Part shown: piece by piece, positions 46,097 to 57,566 of the stretch
How the letters are laid out: every line of letters begins with the position of its first letter
How positions within the stretch are numbered: the stretch's first letter is position 1
Source: Diphasiastrum complanatum
Lineage: Eukaryota > Streptophyta > Lycopodiopsida > Lycopodiales > Lycopodiaceae
Direction of reading: 5' to 3'
Assembly (NCBI GenBank): GCA_029204225.1
Contig: MU831978.1
Location: 29,374-93,373 of the forward strand
DNA: 64,000 nt
Position numbers and translations under genes: made by a program
Notes under the pieces: generated by a model
Told to the model about the DNA's origin: nothing
The model's database searches: none
Seen by the model: only the letters and a program-made list of their open reading frames with translations

Positions 46097-46349
46097 AAAT
46101 CCATTTGGAATTTCAGGATGAGTGTATGTAGATAGTAGATTGTATGACTGAAAATAATTGTAGCAAAAGTCTACACTGTATCAGAATTATTATTTTGATA
46201 ATTGTATGTTCTAATGATAATATCTAAATGCTTCGATATCATGCTAAATCTTTGATACCATGTTGGTATCAGATAAAAAAAGAGATGGCTTTGATACCAT
46301 GTTGGTATATAAAATAGAAAGCAATAACCTATCGCTCTGATACCAGGTT

Positions 46350-47382
46350 GGAATTCGAGACAATGTGCGTCGCATTAGTAAGAAGCGAGCAGAATCCTCA
46401 GTGCATGTGACTATATATATTGTATCCAGATCAAATTCAAACGAATTGAATTCTGTCTTATTTGATCACAGCTTCGAAGTCACTGGATCGAAAGACTCGA
46501 TTCCATAGCCATGCATAAATTCATTGAGTTATAGATTTAGGTTTTATGTGTGGAAGCGTAAAGCGTTTAGGTGATTAGAACAACAAATTTGACTTATGTT
46601 ATTAGTCACACGAATAGTTTAATCTACGAATAATTTATCTGCAAGCTTGAATCTATCTGAACATGAATAAAATAAACATTCATTCACTGCATACACGACT
46701 CGAAATATGGAATGAATATAATATAGTCGAGAATGATAACAGTCTGAATGCAGATAGAGTCACGTTCTTTCTAAGACAATACTATGTAGTAACAAAGAGA
46801 AAGAACAGAACAATTGCGCTCTGGATGTTTGATCACTGATTCAATGATTCATTAACCTTACAACTGATAAGTTGATGGGTATTTGTATAGATGGCTAGCT
46901 AATTAAACGAATGGTTAGTCTGTACATTGCAAATTAGATTAAGAAACTACTTGTTGTTGTCAGTTGCTTTCAAACAATATCTAGATCTGTTGGAGATCCT
47001 GTGTGGTCATGATGATGGTACGGTTGAGTCGCCTTCTAATCGACTCGACTTGAGAGCCAGCTTGTGAGCTCGAAAGTCAAATAGTCGATGTAGCCAAATA
47101 GAAAGGTGGTTGATAGTCGATGTGGCAGAATGGCTGAGTGGTCGAAAGTCAACGTCGTTGAAATGTTCGATGTGGCGAATGCCGGTGGTGAATGCCGAAT
47201 AGCTGAAGTGGTCAAACATATTCGTGTCGTCAAGACTCTGTCACGACTTTTTTTGTATTTCTGTAGACTGTTAGAAAACAAGTGTAATTCTGTATAGTGT
47301 CAATTGTACAGGTATTTATAGTAGTTAGTGAATGGATCTAGATTAGAAGAAATATAGGGATGGAGAAGATAGGAATCCAACA
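46350..47382 (-). repeat. 5' LTR of the integrase-less copia, about 1033 bp
   Basis: Minus strand, from TGTTGGATTCCTATC at 47382 to about TCGAATTCCA at 46350, followed by a TGGTATCAGAGC primer site (46338-46349 region). Just below it a CTTTGATACCATGTTGGTAT phrase recurs (near 46250 and 46295), partial copies of the primer site. Confidence 0.7.
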
Positions 47383-47599
47383 AGATGCCCTTTATGCAAC
47401 ATAAAGGCAACACAAAGGGCACACTTTTTTAATGCCCCTTATGCAACACAAAAAGCACCTTTTTTGGATAGCCCTTTATACTACACAAAGGGTGTCATTT
47501 TTGTTGTCCTTATGTGAGAAATTGGCAAAAATCTAGCTTGGTGTTTTTTTTAATAGAAGTTTGTAAGTGAATCTCACATGTGTGGAGGATGTTCCCACG
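47383..47599. other. No gene seen; short degenerate repeats
   Basis: CCCTTTATGCAACAC-like phrases recur three times (47393-47490) in a T-rich context. Confidence 0.4.
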
Positions 47600-48575
47600 T
47601 GTGGAGAATTGTAAAGTAAATAAAAATGTTTGATATAGGGGTCTCATAGAATTTCATAGTCAAGCATTTAGGTGTAGGATGTTGATAGGATCAAATTTGG
47701 CAAGAGTGTAGACAAGTGTAATGCTTTTGTTTGATGAAGTTTAAGAGGTCCAATAGGATTAAATGGTGGAACCATGTGCGGTCCAATAGGAATTTGAGGT
47801 GTGCTTGAATATAGTCCAATAGAATTAAGAGGTGCATGGATCAATGGTCCAATAGGATTAAGAGGTGGCAAAGTGTGATCCAATTATATTTAAGCATAGT
47901 GGTAGCTCGTGGATCTACTAGTATTATTATACTCCTCATTTAGATCTAATTGATTTGGTGATTTTATGGATTTTGTGAGTTATTGGATTTCTAGCTTTCT
48001 CTCTCTACCCGAGAGCTCATGATGCTTTTTCTCTCTCTACCTGAGGAGAGCAGCTTGTTTTTACTTCAATTATTTTTTGAATACTTCCCACACGTGTGAG
48101 TGAGAGTTGGAAGTGATTGAATGCATGTAGTAGTGTGTTTTCGCCATAGATTCAAAGATAGATCTTGAATCTCAATCTAGTCTTGATCTTGGTGAATCTA
48201 CACACCTTAGGAGATCACAAGTATATGTAGTGGACAGTCCACACGTGTGAAATTCAACATGGTATCAGAGCCTACCTAAGGTTACCATGCATTTTGATCC
48301 ATCTAAGTGAAAAAATTTCATCAATCTTGAGCTAGAAATTGTCAAGGCCCATTTTCCTAGCTATCTTGTTCAATCTTGGATCAAAAGAGATCAAAAGGAC
48401 ATTGACTGGGTCTGACCTGGTACTGTACGGAATCAGGTGCTCAGACACGTGTGAGGAACATCCCATTTCAGTTTGGAAGTTCTCTCTCATGTTTGATCCA
48501 TTTATCTTGCTTGATAGCTTGTTTTGAAGCTATTTTTGTCTAGTTTCTGTTGCAATCAATTTCATTCCATTCCCC
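47600..48575 (+). mobile_element. Second copy of the young copia family: 5' LTR and leader only
   Basis: The LTR is 47600-48259 (660 bp, versus 737 bp in the 25.6-kb element), ending GAAATTCAACA, followed directly by the primer-binding site TGGTATCAGAGCC (48260-48272). The leader then matches the minus-strand sequence 31048-30740 nearly base for base up to about 48572, where homology stops at a C run. CACGTG cores lie at 48091-48096 and 48242-48247. Gag and everything after are gone. Confidence 0.88.
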
Positions 48576-49189
48576 CCCAAAAAAAATCTGTTGATGGGGA
48601 TGTTGTTGCTGGTAACTGTTCATGCTCAAGATTGGATCGGCGTGTGGAACACACAGTTGAAAACACGTTGAACATGTGACTAGATTAGAGATTGAACAAA
48701 TTTTAACTATATTTGTTTCGCTCTTGTTGTAGTAGATTCGAAGATTAATATGGCAATGAGATGCAAGAATCAACTATGACATGATCTGTACTTTGCAGAT
48801 TTGGAATTTGCTCAAAAATTCGAAACTCTATATAAGGTGATTTGAAGATTGATAGAGGAATGACAAGTTATTCTTGAGATATGCTACATGATGTCTCCTG
48901 TTCAATGGCTATCCTTGAACTAAAAACAATGCAATTAGAAGAAATTACCAAATCAAAAAATGACAAAAAAATAAACCAAGAAGATACCAATGTTATAGAG
49001 CCATAGAGCACTTGTCAAACAAAAAGTCATTCATCAACATGTATAATTCACCTGGACAATTTCATGTTTCTATTGATCTTTTTAGAGTAATGAAAGATCA
49101 ATAACAAGGCAGGAATAGTGACACTGAATCTACCATCGTTGATAGTAGATGTTGTAAGATGTAGCTTGAGATGCAGTTATGGTTGAGGT
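48576..49189. other. No gene seen
   Basis: AT-rich; no coding similarity or LTR end recognised. Confidence 0.4.
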
Positions 49190-50567
49190 GCTATGTCTTG
49201 AGGACCTCTCTAAGCAAGAGATTCAGAATTGAATCTCTATCTGGATTTCCGATTTCTAGATTTATTGTGTATTGGCACATTGGAAATCTTATCAGCATGT
49301 GGAAAGACAAATAGATTTGAGGTCGTAGAAGGAAAAAAAAACTATCAATTCTTTGTGGAGGTTGCTCTTGGTTGGACATTGTAGCAGATCACGGAATATC
49401 GGTTTTGCTTTCCTCCTACAAGGACTCATGTCATATGAGTGTCTTTTTGCATGATGGAACTGGTGAATTGCATGGTAATGTAGGAGTTTGCAAGAATCTT
49501 CTTGAGTGAGTAGCATATTGAGCAGTTGGTTGCTATGGTGCTCGTGTGGTATTCTCATGAGGATCCTATCGTGATTCATAACTGATGTGTCGGGCAGGTA
49601 GGATTTTGTGGGGTTGTTTTGGACAGTTTTTGAAACTGTGTTTTCTGACACAATCGGGACATTCAGCATGGTACCTGGTCTTGACTAGACAATCAACCAT
49701 GAAGTAGCCGGTTTCACCATAGATGAAACATCTGGTATTCAATGGCCCTTGCGTAATGGCATAGCCATCTTGTATGGCTAGTGGTTCTGGACTTTTTGGT
49801 GGGTATTCATGATAATGCAAGGAATGTCCAAATTGAGACGGTTGTTCTTCATATCTTTGGATGGCATGTGCTTGAATAGGCTGATATAAAGGACAAACAT
49901 CAGCATGATGCGTAGCCCGACAGTGTGAGCACCAGATTGATCTTCGTCTATAAGGTACTTGTGCAGGGTTTGGCTGACCAGGCATACTTCTTTGGATAGA
50001 TGTCAGGGTAGATTGAAACTCATTGGTGAGTTTCTCCATCTGTAGTTGATGTTGCTTGTTAAGCAACTCCAACTAGGATTTCCAAAGCTGATCTCGGGTG
50101 TCCTCAATCGGCTTCGACTCATGGATAAGAGCATGTGGTGCTCTCCTTTCTCTGGATTCATCAACATCTGATCATTTATCTTCCTTCTTGATGGCATCAG
50201 ACACAGCTAACTTTAGGTTCGTATATTCATCATTGGATTTAAGCTCGCATCTAATCCATCTTGGAAGGCCGACTAAAAATCAGATGATGAGCATCTGTTC
50301 AAAGGGCCTGTCTTGTACTTGACTTTTGAGACATTTGAAATGCTTGATATAGTCTCGTACACGTTCATCTTTTGCCATTTTGATGTTACTTAATTTGACA
50401 AAAGGACTCTCGATCAAGCGAAAGGGCTTAAAATGCTTGATAAAGGACTCTTTCAAAATTGACCAGTTTGTCCGTCAAATGGATTTGTGGATTGCTCGTG
50501 GAGTTGGGACCGCATTCGGTAGAACCTATGACGTCTGATTTGTTCAATTGTAGGGGACCTCATTTCG
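49190..50567 (-). pseudogene. Gypsy-like gag with three zinc-knuckle-like motifs
   Basis: The capsid-type region (50480-50200) reads ESFIKHFKPFRLIESPFVKL, MAKDERVRDYIKHFKCLKSQ and GLPRWIRCELKSNDEYTNLK, typical of LTR-retrotransposon gag. Then an open segment (50072-49566) begins LELLNKQHQLQMEKLTNEFQ (coiled-coil-like) and carries three cysteine motifs: CSHCRATHHADVC, CFIYGETGYFMVDC and CPDCVRKHSFKNC. The outer two fit CX2CX3HX4C rather than the usual CX2CX4HX4C; the middle one has standard spacing but lost its second Cys and His. Stops at about 50285, 50190 and 50073 and frame loss below 49560 make it a pseudogene. No pol or LTR was found beside it. Confidence 0.65.
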
Positions 50568-50984
50568 TATGGAGAATCTTCTAGGATTTTAGGATCTATA
50601 TGGTGGTCCATTGTGTACTGCCGCGTATTTTGTTTTATATGGAGTGTTTTTTGGTGTTTTTGAATTGTGTAGGGTTTTGTATTTTTTTTAGGATTTTTTG
50701 ATATTTTTTAGGCTAATAGGGAAGGTAAGGAGGAGACTTAGTATAAAAAGAGCTTTCTATTGGTATGGGTTTTATTTTTTGAAATTTTTTTTGGCGTTCA
50801 TGTCTTTTTTTTTTTAGACTCTAAGGCTCTGGGAAGATGGTGGTTCGACTGAAATGGCAATCAGAGTTATCGTTTGAAAGCTATGTGGATCCGGTCTGGT
50901 CGAGACGGGAGTTAATTGATCCGATCAAGAATTGACCTAATTGCCTTGGTCAAGATCTAGGGAATGCTCTGGTTCAGATCTGAC
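50568..50984. other. No gene seen
   Basis: T-rich and low complexity (50640-50810). Possibly LTR or leader of the gag element. Confidence 0.35.
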
Positions 50985-51330
50985 TAGAATGCTCCAGTTT
51001 GAGATCGAACGCAACTCCTTCGGTCGAGATCTGATGCAAGGCCTTCGGTCGAGACCTTATTGGAGCCTTCGATTGAGATGCCAACGGAAGCCTGCGATTG
51101 AGATCTGACGCAAAAGCTTCGGTCAAGATTTGACGCAAAGTCGTCGGCCGAGATCTGACGCAAAAGCTTCGGTTGAGATCTGAGTCAGAAAATGGCTCGA
51201 TCGAGATCTGAGTTTGAAAACGACTCGATCGAGATCTGAGACAAAAAAAAGGCTCGATCGAGAGCTGAGACAGAAAATGACTCGATCGATATCTGAGACA
51301 GAAAACAACTCGGTCGAAATCAATTTTTTT
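50985..51330 (+). repeat. Short-unit tandem array, about 12 units of 25-29 bp
   Basis: Each unit contains a variant of TCGGTCGAGATCTGA followed by a variable A-rich tail. Early units (25 bp) end CGCAAAAGC; later ones (28-29 bp) end GAAAATGGC or similar. The complementary strand stays open across the array (SDLNRSF-like repeats), but this is explained by the repeat period and is not evidence of a gene. Confidence 0.8.
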
Positions 51331-52954
51331 TTTTTTGTGGTTCGGTCGAGACGTGGAGAAGAAATGGCGTTGGTCGAGAATGGGAGTGTAAGGAGACGGT
51401 AGGAGCGTGAGGAATGAATGAAGTGCTTTGGTTGCAGGAAATGTGTGTGGGCAGATTTTTTGGCGGATGTTTGGAGGGTGTGCAGGTCTGTCGAGGGTGT
51501 GTGTGTAGGATGTGGATGTTTTGTGCAAGCGTTGTGTGAAGATGTGTTTGTAGGTTTTTTTGTTGCAGGATTTGTTGGAGGTAGTGTTGTGTGCAAAGTT
51601 CTTTGAAGGCAGGTCTGTAGGTGAGAAAAAAGTTATGGATTGTGAAGAAGGTTGTGAGCGAGGACAAAGATGGATGAATGGGCAAGAACGGGGATGAAGA
51701 ACACCTCACCACTCCAATAAAACTAGAAATGGATAGCAATGAATGGAATATGAGTGAATAGGATGAACAGGGATTGTTTGACAGTGATGAACAGTAGTGA
51801 TGAGCAGGGATTATATGTGTCTGAGTTCAAGGGGCAACGTGCGACAGCTGTTGACAGATCCTCTGCTTGGAAGGATCTGCATACTGATTTTCTACTTACT
51901 TCTTCTTTCTTACAGGTTGAGTTTGTGCTCTGCCTATCGGCAAAAACTACAGACACTTTTTTAGATTATCTTCTTGTTTCAGAGCCCAAGCTCAGGCAAA
52001 GGAGACTGATTATCATTGTAGTATTCTGTCCTGTCAGAGAACAACTCAAATCTGCCTCTCTTGAACCGTCTCACATGCAATCAAACCATCATGTAACCAA
52101 AACTTCCAACCAAATGATCAACATGCAGTCCAGGTGAACAACCGTGAAATCTACTTCTACTTTACTGCAAAATGAACTAAATCAGATCCTAAATGCCTCT
52201 AAACTTGCATAAATCCACAAAACTGAAACAAGAAACTAATCTACAGCATTTTAGAAGTCCAAGAATCAAGAAACCAACCAATCTTTTGATTCTTGGATGT
52301 CCCAAGAACATCAAGAACTAGAATGTTGGAGGATATGCAAGATTTATACCACATTTCTAGCCTATTTAGTTTACCTAAATGCTGATTCCTACGTTAATCC
52401 ACAAACAAAAAATGAAAACTAATCCACTCGAGGAAAACAAGAAATCTAATCCACTCTATGATCCACAACCACACACAAAGGAGGGAAGGTCAAGATCATG
52501 AATGAATCACTCAAGGAACAAGCATGATCATGAAGCTCAATGGATGCACCTAACTTGTGGAGGCTCTTCTCATTTCAGCATGGAGTTGATACAATACACA
52601 GAAATCTCCTCTTCTCAAAGAGGGAGTCTCTTAAATAAGCAAGAGAGCTCCTTAGGTGGCATCCTAGTGAAATTTCCACATTTTACAAATTACAAGTTGA
52701 ATAATGTTCTCCACTAGAGGTCACCATCTAAAGGTGGCTCACTCCACTTTTTTTCAGAGGGGTCTACTTGCATTTATTACATTTGCCTAGAAATACTAGT
52801 TCCTACATGGTCATTCCAACTTTCGGGATTCACCATGAGGCTTACACAATTCTTGCTTGTCATTACTACTAGTATTCCTCGACTCTCAGTCTTCGTTCGT
52901 CTCATCTTCTCATACACCTCCATGATCTAAGGTGAGAGGTGCACTTGGGTAGCT
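51331..52954. other. No gene supported
   Basis: Starts with a T run, then G/T-rich DNA to 51700, then AT-rich DNA. No protein similarity or LTR boundary recognised. Confidence 0.4.
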
Positions 52955-54863
52955 CTATCCGAGTATCTTGGGGATTCGTCAAAATCAGCCAACAGTGAGG
53001 AAAGACTACAAGGTTTACATTCCTTCTACTAACAAGGTGATTGTTGGTAGAGATGTCAGTTTTTATGAGGGGAACATTCCAAAAGTATTTTCAAGCACGA
53101 TTGATGGTAGTGTGGATGGATCTAACATTCTTGATGTTGATGAGAAGGACCCTACTTTGGATGGTGATGATGATGGACCTTCATCAAGTCAAAAGCCAAA
53201 GAGAACATCAAGGTAAAGACAAGTACCTTCAAGGCTCACATATAATCAAAAGTGTAAGCAAGTAGTTTCTAGAAATTATGTTGCTTTCCTAACCTCTTTG
53301 GATGAGCTTACAAGTGTAGATCAAGCAAGGAAAGAAGAGGAGTGGATCCAAGCAATGGATCTTGAGTATCAAGCTGTTATGAAGAATGGAACATGGAGAT
53401 TGGTGGAGTTGCCTAAGGACAAGAAAGCTATTGGATGCAAATGGATCCTCAAAGTGAAGAGAAAGCAAGATGGATCTATGAACAAGTACAAGGCAAGGTT
53501 AGTGGCAAAAGGATATGCACAACAACAACAGATTGACTGTGATGAGACCTTTGCACCCGTGGCAAAGATGGTAAGCATTCGAGTCATCATTTCACTTGCT
53601 ACACTTTATGGATGGAATCTATGGCAAATGGACATTTTAAATGCATTCTTGAATGGTGATCTTGAGGAGGAAGTGTACATGGAGCAACTTGAGAGCTACA
53701 TTTCATCAACAAAGCCAAATCATGTGTATCTTCTACAAAAGAGTTTGTATGGCCTTAAGCAAGCACCAAGGAGTTGGTATGCTAAGCTTAACACTTTTTT
53801 ACTCTCTCAAGGCTTTGTTATGAGTGAGTATGATCATTCGCTTTATTATAGGTTTGCTGGAAATGATGTTACCATCTTGCTAATCTATGTGGATGATATC
53901 ATCTTGAGTGGTGGAGACAATCAAGATGTGGAGGATATCAAGAATGCTCTTGAGAAAGAATTTGAGGTGCATGATCTTGGTAATTTGCATTCCGTTTTGG
54001 GAATAGAAGTCATTAAATCTTCTCAATCTACTTTCATTTGTCAAGAGAATAATGCTAATTCTATTCTAGAAAGATTTCATATGGTAGATGCAAAAGCTAT
54101 TGATACACCTATGGAGTCTCATGTAAAGCTAATTATAAGAGGTAATGAAAGATCCTTCGAGGACATTACTCCCTATAGGAAGCTAGTTGGTTCAATCATC
54201 TATCTAAACATTACTAGACCAGTTCTAAGCTATTGTGTTGGAAAATTGAGTCAATTCATGCAAGATCCTAGTGAGGAGCATTGGAAGCTAGGAAAGCGAG
54301 TTTTGAGGTACATCATTGGAACTCGAGATTTTGGCATATTGTATGAGGGATCATCACCTAATCTTTTTGGATTTTTAGATTCGGACTATGTTGGAGATGT
54401 AATGGATAGGAAATCCATTAGTGCTCATTGTATTTTCATAGGTGATGGAGCTATATCATGGATGTCGAAGAAACAAGCCACTATCTCATTGTCATCTAGT
54501 GAGGCCGAGTACAAAGCTCTTACACATTGCACAAAGGAGATGGTATGGATCAAGAGGATTATCAAGGATCTTCACTTGCTGGATTTTTCAGAGAGCTCAA
54601 TCATCTTTTGTGACAATCTATCAGCCTAAACATTGGCATCCAATCCTATCTTTCATGCTAGGAGCAAGCATATTGAGATACAATATCACTTTGTGAGAGA
54701 GAAAGTCATTGCAAAGGAGGTGGAGCTTCAACATGTGTCTTCAAGGGAATGTGTAGCTGATATCTTCACCAAAGCATTGGTAAAGGACTTATTCATGAAG
54801 CATAGGACTTCACTTGGAGTACTATCAAAGTCTATGCTAAAACTACTTGAAGAGGGAGTGTGA
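52955..54863 (+). pseudogene. Copia integrase tail, RT and RNase H (5' truncated)
   Basis: Begins inside integrase (KDYKVYIPSTNKVIVGRDVS). RT: AIGCKWILKVKRKQDGSMNK, YKARLVAKGYAQQQQIDCDE, WQMDILNAFLNGDLEEEVYM, SLYGLKQAPRSWYAKLN and LLIYVDDIILSG, all catalytic parts present. RNase H: GFLDSDYVGDVMDRKSISAH, SLSSSEAEYKALTHCTKEMV, IIFCDNLSA, then FHARSKHIEIQYHFVREKVI and DIFTKALVKDLF, ending EEGV before the purine tract. One frame throughout, with TAA stops at 53214-53216 and 54627-54629; both fit CAA-to-TAA changes. Gag, protease, the integrase core and the 5' LTR are absent. Confidence 0.9.
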
Positions 54864-55495
54864 AAGATTCAACTAGTTTCATCATATTTGCTATATTTCT
54901 ATATTTGGCCTATTGAGGCCAAAACTTGTTTTAGACTTAGAGATTGACTTTTCAAAGTTCATTAGTCTAAATTTCATTTGAATAATACTTTTTGAAAGTG
55001 TGGGAAAGTTAGAATGCGAGTTTGAGTAGATTCAAATTTGAATAGTTGGGTACATTGAATCTAGACCCAAAAATAGTAGGGTTTGCATTTTGGAGGGAAA
55101 GCCAAGTGGCCAAATAGGGTTTGGACCTGTTATAAAAGGATGTAACTCGTGGCGAGAGCAATATTCTCTCTTCTCTATCTCATTTCATGCTTATACATGG
55201 TTCTCTTGGGTTCTACTATCCATTGGTGCACTATGTTGGTGATTGCTTGCAATTCTATGTGTAGAATGGTCATTTATTGCTATTTTTGGATCCACATGTG
55301 TGAAACTTGGTTTTGTACAAACATCAATATTACTTTTTCATTTCATTCAAGTTTGATAAATTTCTATAAGTGTTTGCATCTCATTTTGTGTGTAGATGCT
55401 GATCTTTCTACATTGGTGAGATTGGTGGTGTAGTTCTCTTTCTAACCAAAGATCATTTAAGTGGATTGAATCTTAAGGATTTGAAATCTTTCACA
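54859..55495 (+). repeat. 3' LTR of that copia, 637 bp
   Basis: TGTGAAAGATTCAACTAG ... TTGAAATCTTTCACA, directly after AAGAGGGAG. The same LTR occurs inverted at 56689-57338. Confidence 0.88.
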
Positions 55496-55937
55496 ATATT
55501 CCCATGAGTTTTGTCTTTTCCCCTACATGTGGAATTGGTATCTGTCTTTCTATGAATTGCAGTTTATGAAGAGACTTGCCAGACTTGGTGAAATGAATTA
55601 CTTACACGCTTTCAAGCATACCTTTTGGTATATAGATGATGTTTGTTTCATTGAGAATCCATATGCTCTTTTATTTCTAGATAAAGAACACCCTCGTGCT
55701 AGTAGTAATGCCAAATGAATTTATCCTTTGGAATACTTGACCATTAGGATGGAAGAGATTAATTACAATACGGTGAATTTCTTGAATATTACCACTACCT
55801 TTGATTCTGAATCAAGAATTTTTCATATGAAGAAGTTTGATAAAAGAAAGGAGCTTCCATTTTTTTTTCCAGTATATAACTTGGCTTTCAATAGACCGAT
55901 CTTGTGTCAATTTTCAGAGAAAAAGGACAAATATTGA
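55496..55937 (+). pseudogene. Reverse transcriptase fragment of neither copia nor gypsy type
   Basis: One frame, open from the LTR edge, reads FPYMWNWYLSFYELQFMKRL, then FKHTFWYIDDVCFIENPYAL, one TGA at 55716, then IYPLEYLTIRMEEINYNTVN, FLNITTTFDSESRIFHMKKF and DKRKELPFF, ending at 55935. The YIDD box with the downstream F-L-N/D-I and DKR motifs fits the palm and following segment of a non-LTR type RT. Copia and gypsy boxes look different (compare LLIYVDDIIL and [10 protein letters not shown] in this window). It could be a Penelope-like or related group; I cannot decide. It is only about 145 residues, without endonuclease. Confidence 0.6.
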
Positions 55938-56688
55938 TTGTACTATCAATCATTAAGAGTTATTGATTGCTTAATCCAAAGATCTATCAAGTTCTAGATG
56001 TTAGATCTTGATCTAGATGCTTTACACTATGATTTAAGCAAGAGCAATGGATCAAATGATCAAACACATGGATGGGCGGCCTCACACGTGTGGAGGATAG
56101 TACATGTACGAAGTGTTTACAAAGAGTAAAGTACATTAACTTACAAATGCATTTCATTCATCAAAATTCAAGACAAATGTGGAAATCTCAACAAAACTAG
56201 AATTTGCCAATGTCACATCAACTTGTTATTGATTTGGTTAATCTCTTTATAGATCAAGTACATCCATGAGCTGTGTACTGTCCAGCAGGCCTTCACACGT
56301 GTGAAGAGTGCCTAGCATCCATATCCACCAATGGGAGTCATATGTGCTCATTTCCCAAAGTTGACTATTCTTTTTGGCTAGAAAACGAAAGCTAGTCTTC
56401 CACATTTATAGGAATATTCCCTATAAAAGGATGTAATGGAATCTTCCTATCTTATCTTCTAGAAGCTTATCCACATGTGTGAATGGCAACTTGACATGTG
56501 TGAGTAATAACTCATTCACATGGAAGTGCAATCTATTCACATAAAGTTTGACCAATTTGACCATCTTCAAGGTTCTACTCAAAGGTCAATCACACTAGTG
56601 TAGATCAAGCTAAATTCAATCTAACTTAATCAAAGTGACTTATGTACATTATTTCACATGTGGGAACAGGCTCCACATGTATGAGATC
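55938..56688. other. No gene seen; several CACACGTGTG palindromes
   Basis: Possibly an old LTR. Contains a perfect 16-bp palindrome (56291-56306) and a CTCACACGTGTGGAG box near 56085. Confidence 0.4.
56291..56306. promoter_or_regulatory. Perfect palindrome with G-box core
   Basis: CTTCACACGTGTGAAG, self-complementary over 16 bp with a central CACGTG. bHLH/bZIP factors bind such cores in plants; activity here is not shown. Confidence 0.45.
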
Positions 56689-57338
56689 TGTGAAAGATTT
56701 CAGATCCTTAAGATCCAATCTACTTGAATGATCTTTGGTTAGAAAGAGAAATACACTACCAATTTCACCAATGTAGAAAAATCAGCATCTACACACAATT
56801 TGAGATGCAAACACTAATAGAACTTGATCAAACTTGAATGAAATGATTATGTACTGTTGCTATCCATACAAAACCAGCAAGCTACTGTATTTCACACGTG
56901 TGGATCAAAAAGTAGCAAATATAGATCATTCTACACATAGAATTGCAAGCAATCACCAAGATAGTGCACCAATGGATAGTAGAACCCAAGAGAACCATGT
57001 ATAAGCATGAAATGAGATAGAGAAAAGAGAAGATGACTCTCTCCACGAGTTACATCCTTTTATAGCAGGTCCAAACCCTATTTGGCCACTTGGCTTTCCC
57101 ACCAAAATGCTAACCCTACCAATTTTGGGTCTAGATTCAATGTACCCAACTTATTCAAATTGAATCTACTCAAACTCGCATTCTATCTTTCCCACACTTT
57201 CAAAAAGTGTTTATTCAAATGAGATTTAGACTAATGAACTTTGAAAAGTCAACCTCTAAGTCTAAAACAAGTTTTGGCCTCAATATGCCAAATATGGAAA
57301 TATTGCAAAATGTGATGAAACTAGTTGAATCTTTCACA
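56689..57338 (-). repeat. Inverted copy of the 54859 LTR, 650 bp
   Basis: Minus-strand 3' LTR: TGTGAAAGATTCAACTAG at 57338, ending ATCTTTCACA at 56689. It is preceded on the minus strand by the tract GAAGAGGGAG. Confidence 0.88.
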
Positions 57339-57566
57339 CTCCCTCTTCAACTAGTTTTAGCATAGACTTTGATAATACTCCAAGTGAAGTCCTATGCTTC
57401 ATGAAAAAGTCTTTTCCCAATGCTTTGGTGAAGATATCAGCTACACATTCCCTTGAAGACACATGTTGAAGCTCCACCTCTTTTGCAATGACTCGCTCCC
57501 TCACAAAATGATATTGTATCTCAATATGCTTGCTCCTAGCATGAAAGATAGGATTGGATGCCTTGC
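57339..57566 (-). pseudogene. C-terminal end of a copia polyprotein
   Basis: Minus strand: ASNPIFHARSKHIEIQYHFV, ELQHVSSRECVADIFTKALG, SKSMLKLVEEGV. It is almost identical in meaning to the end of the plus-strand copy at 54633-54860. Cut at 57566 where gypsy sequence begins. Confidence 0.85.

Larger units (their letters stand above)
43119..47382 (-). mobile_element. Copia element with 5' LTR, partial 3' LTR and deleted integrase
   Basis: Minus-strand element: 5' LTR 46350-47382, primer-site region just below 46350, gag-pol remains 45880-43590, polypurine run 43339-43354 and a truncated 3' LTR 43119-43338. The LTR pair shares GTGGCGAATGCC, CTGTCACGA and AGTGAATGGATCTAGATTAG. Protease and RT are fused with no integrase. 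Many stops. The 3' LTR was cut at 43119, where it meets the unrecognised gene at 43120. Confidence 0.8.

Noticed and set aside
48339-48527. 62-residue open frame identical to one at 30794-30982
   Set aside because: It lies in the untranslated leader of the same copia family; identity reflects recent common origin of the DNA, not a conserved gene.
50974-51739. Open frames of 139-184 residues on minus
   Set aside because: They are explained by the 25-29-bp tandem units and flanking low-complexity DNA, with no protein-like segment.
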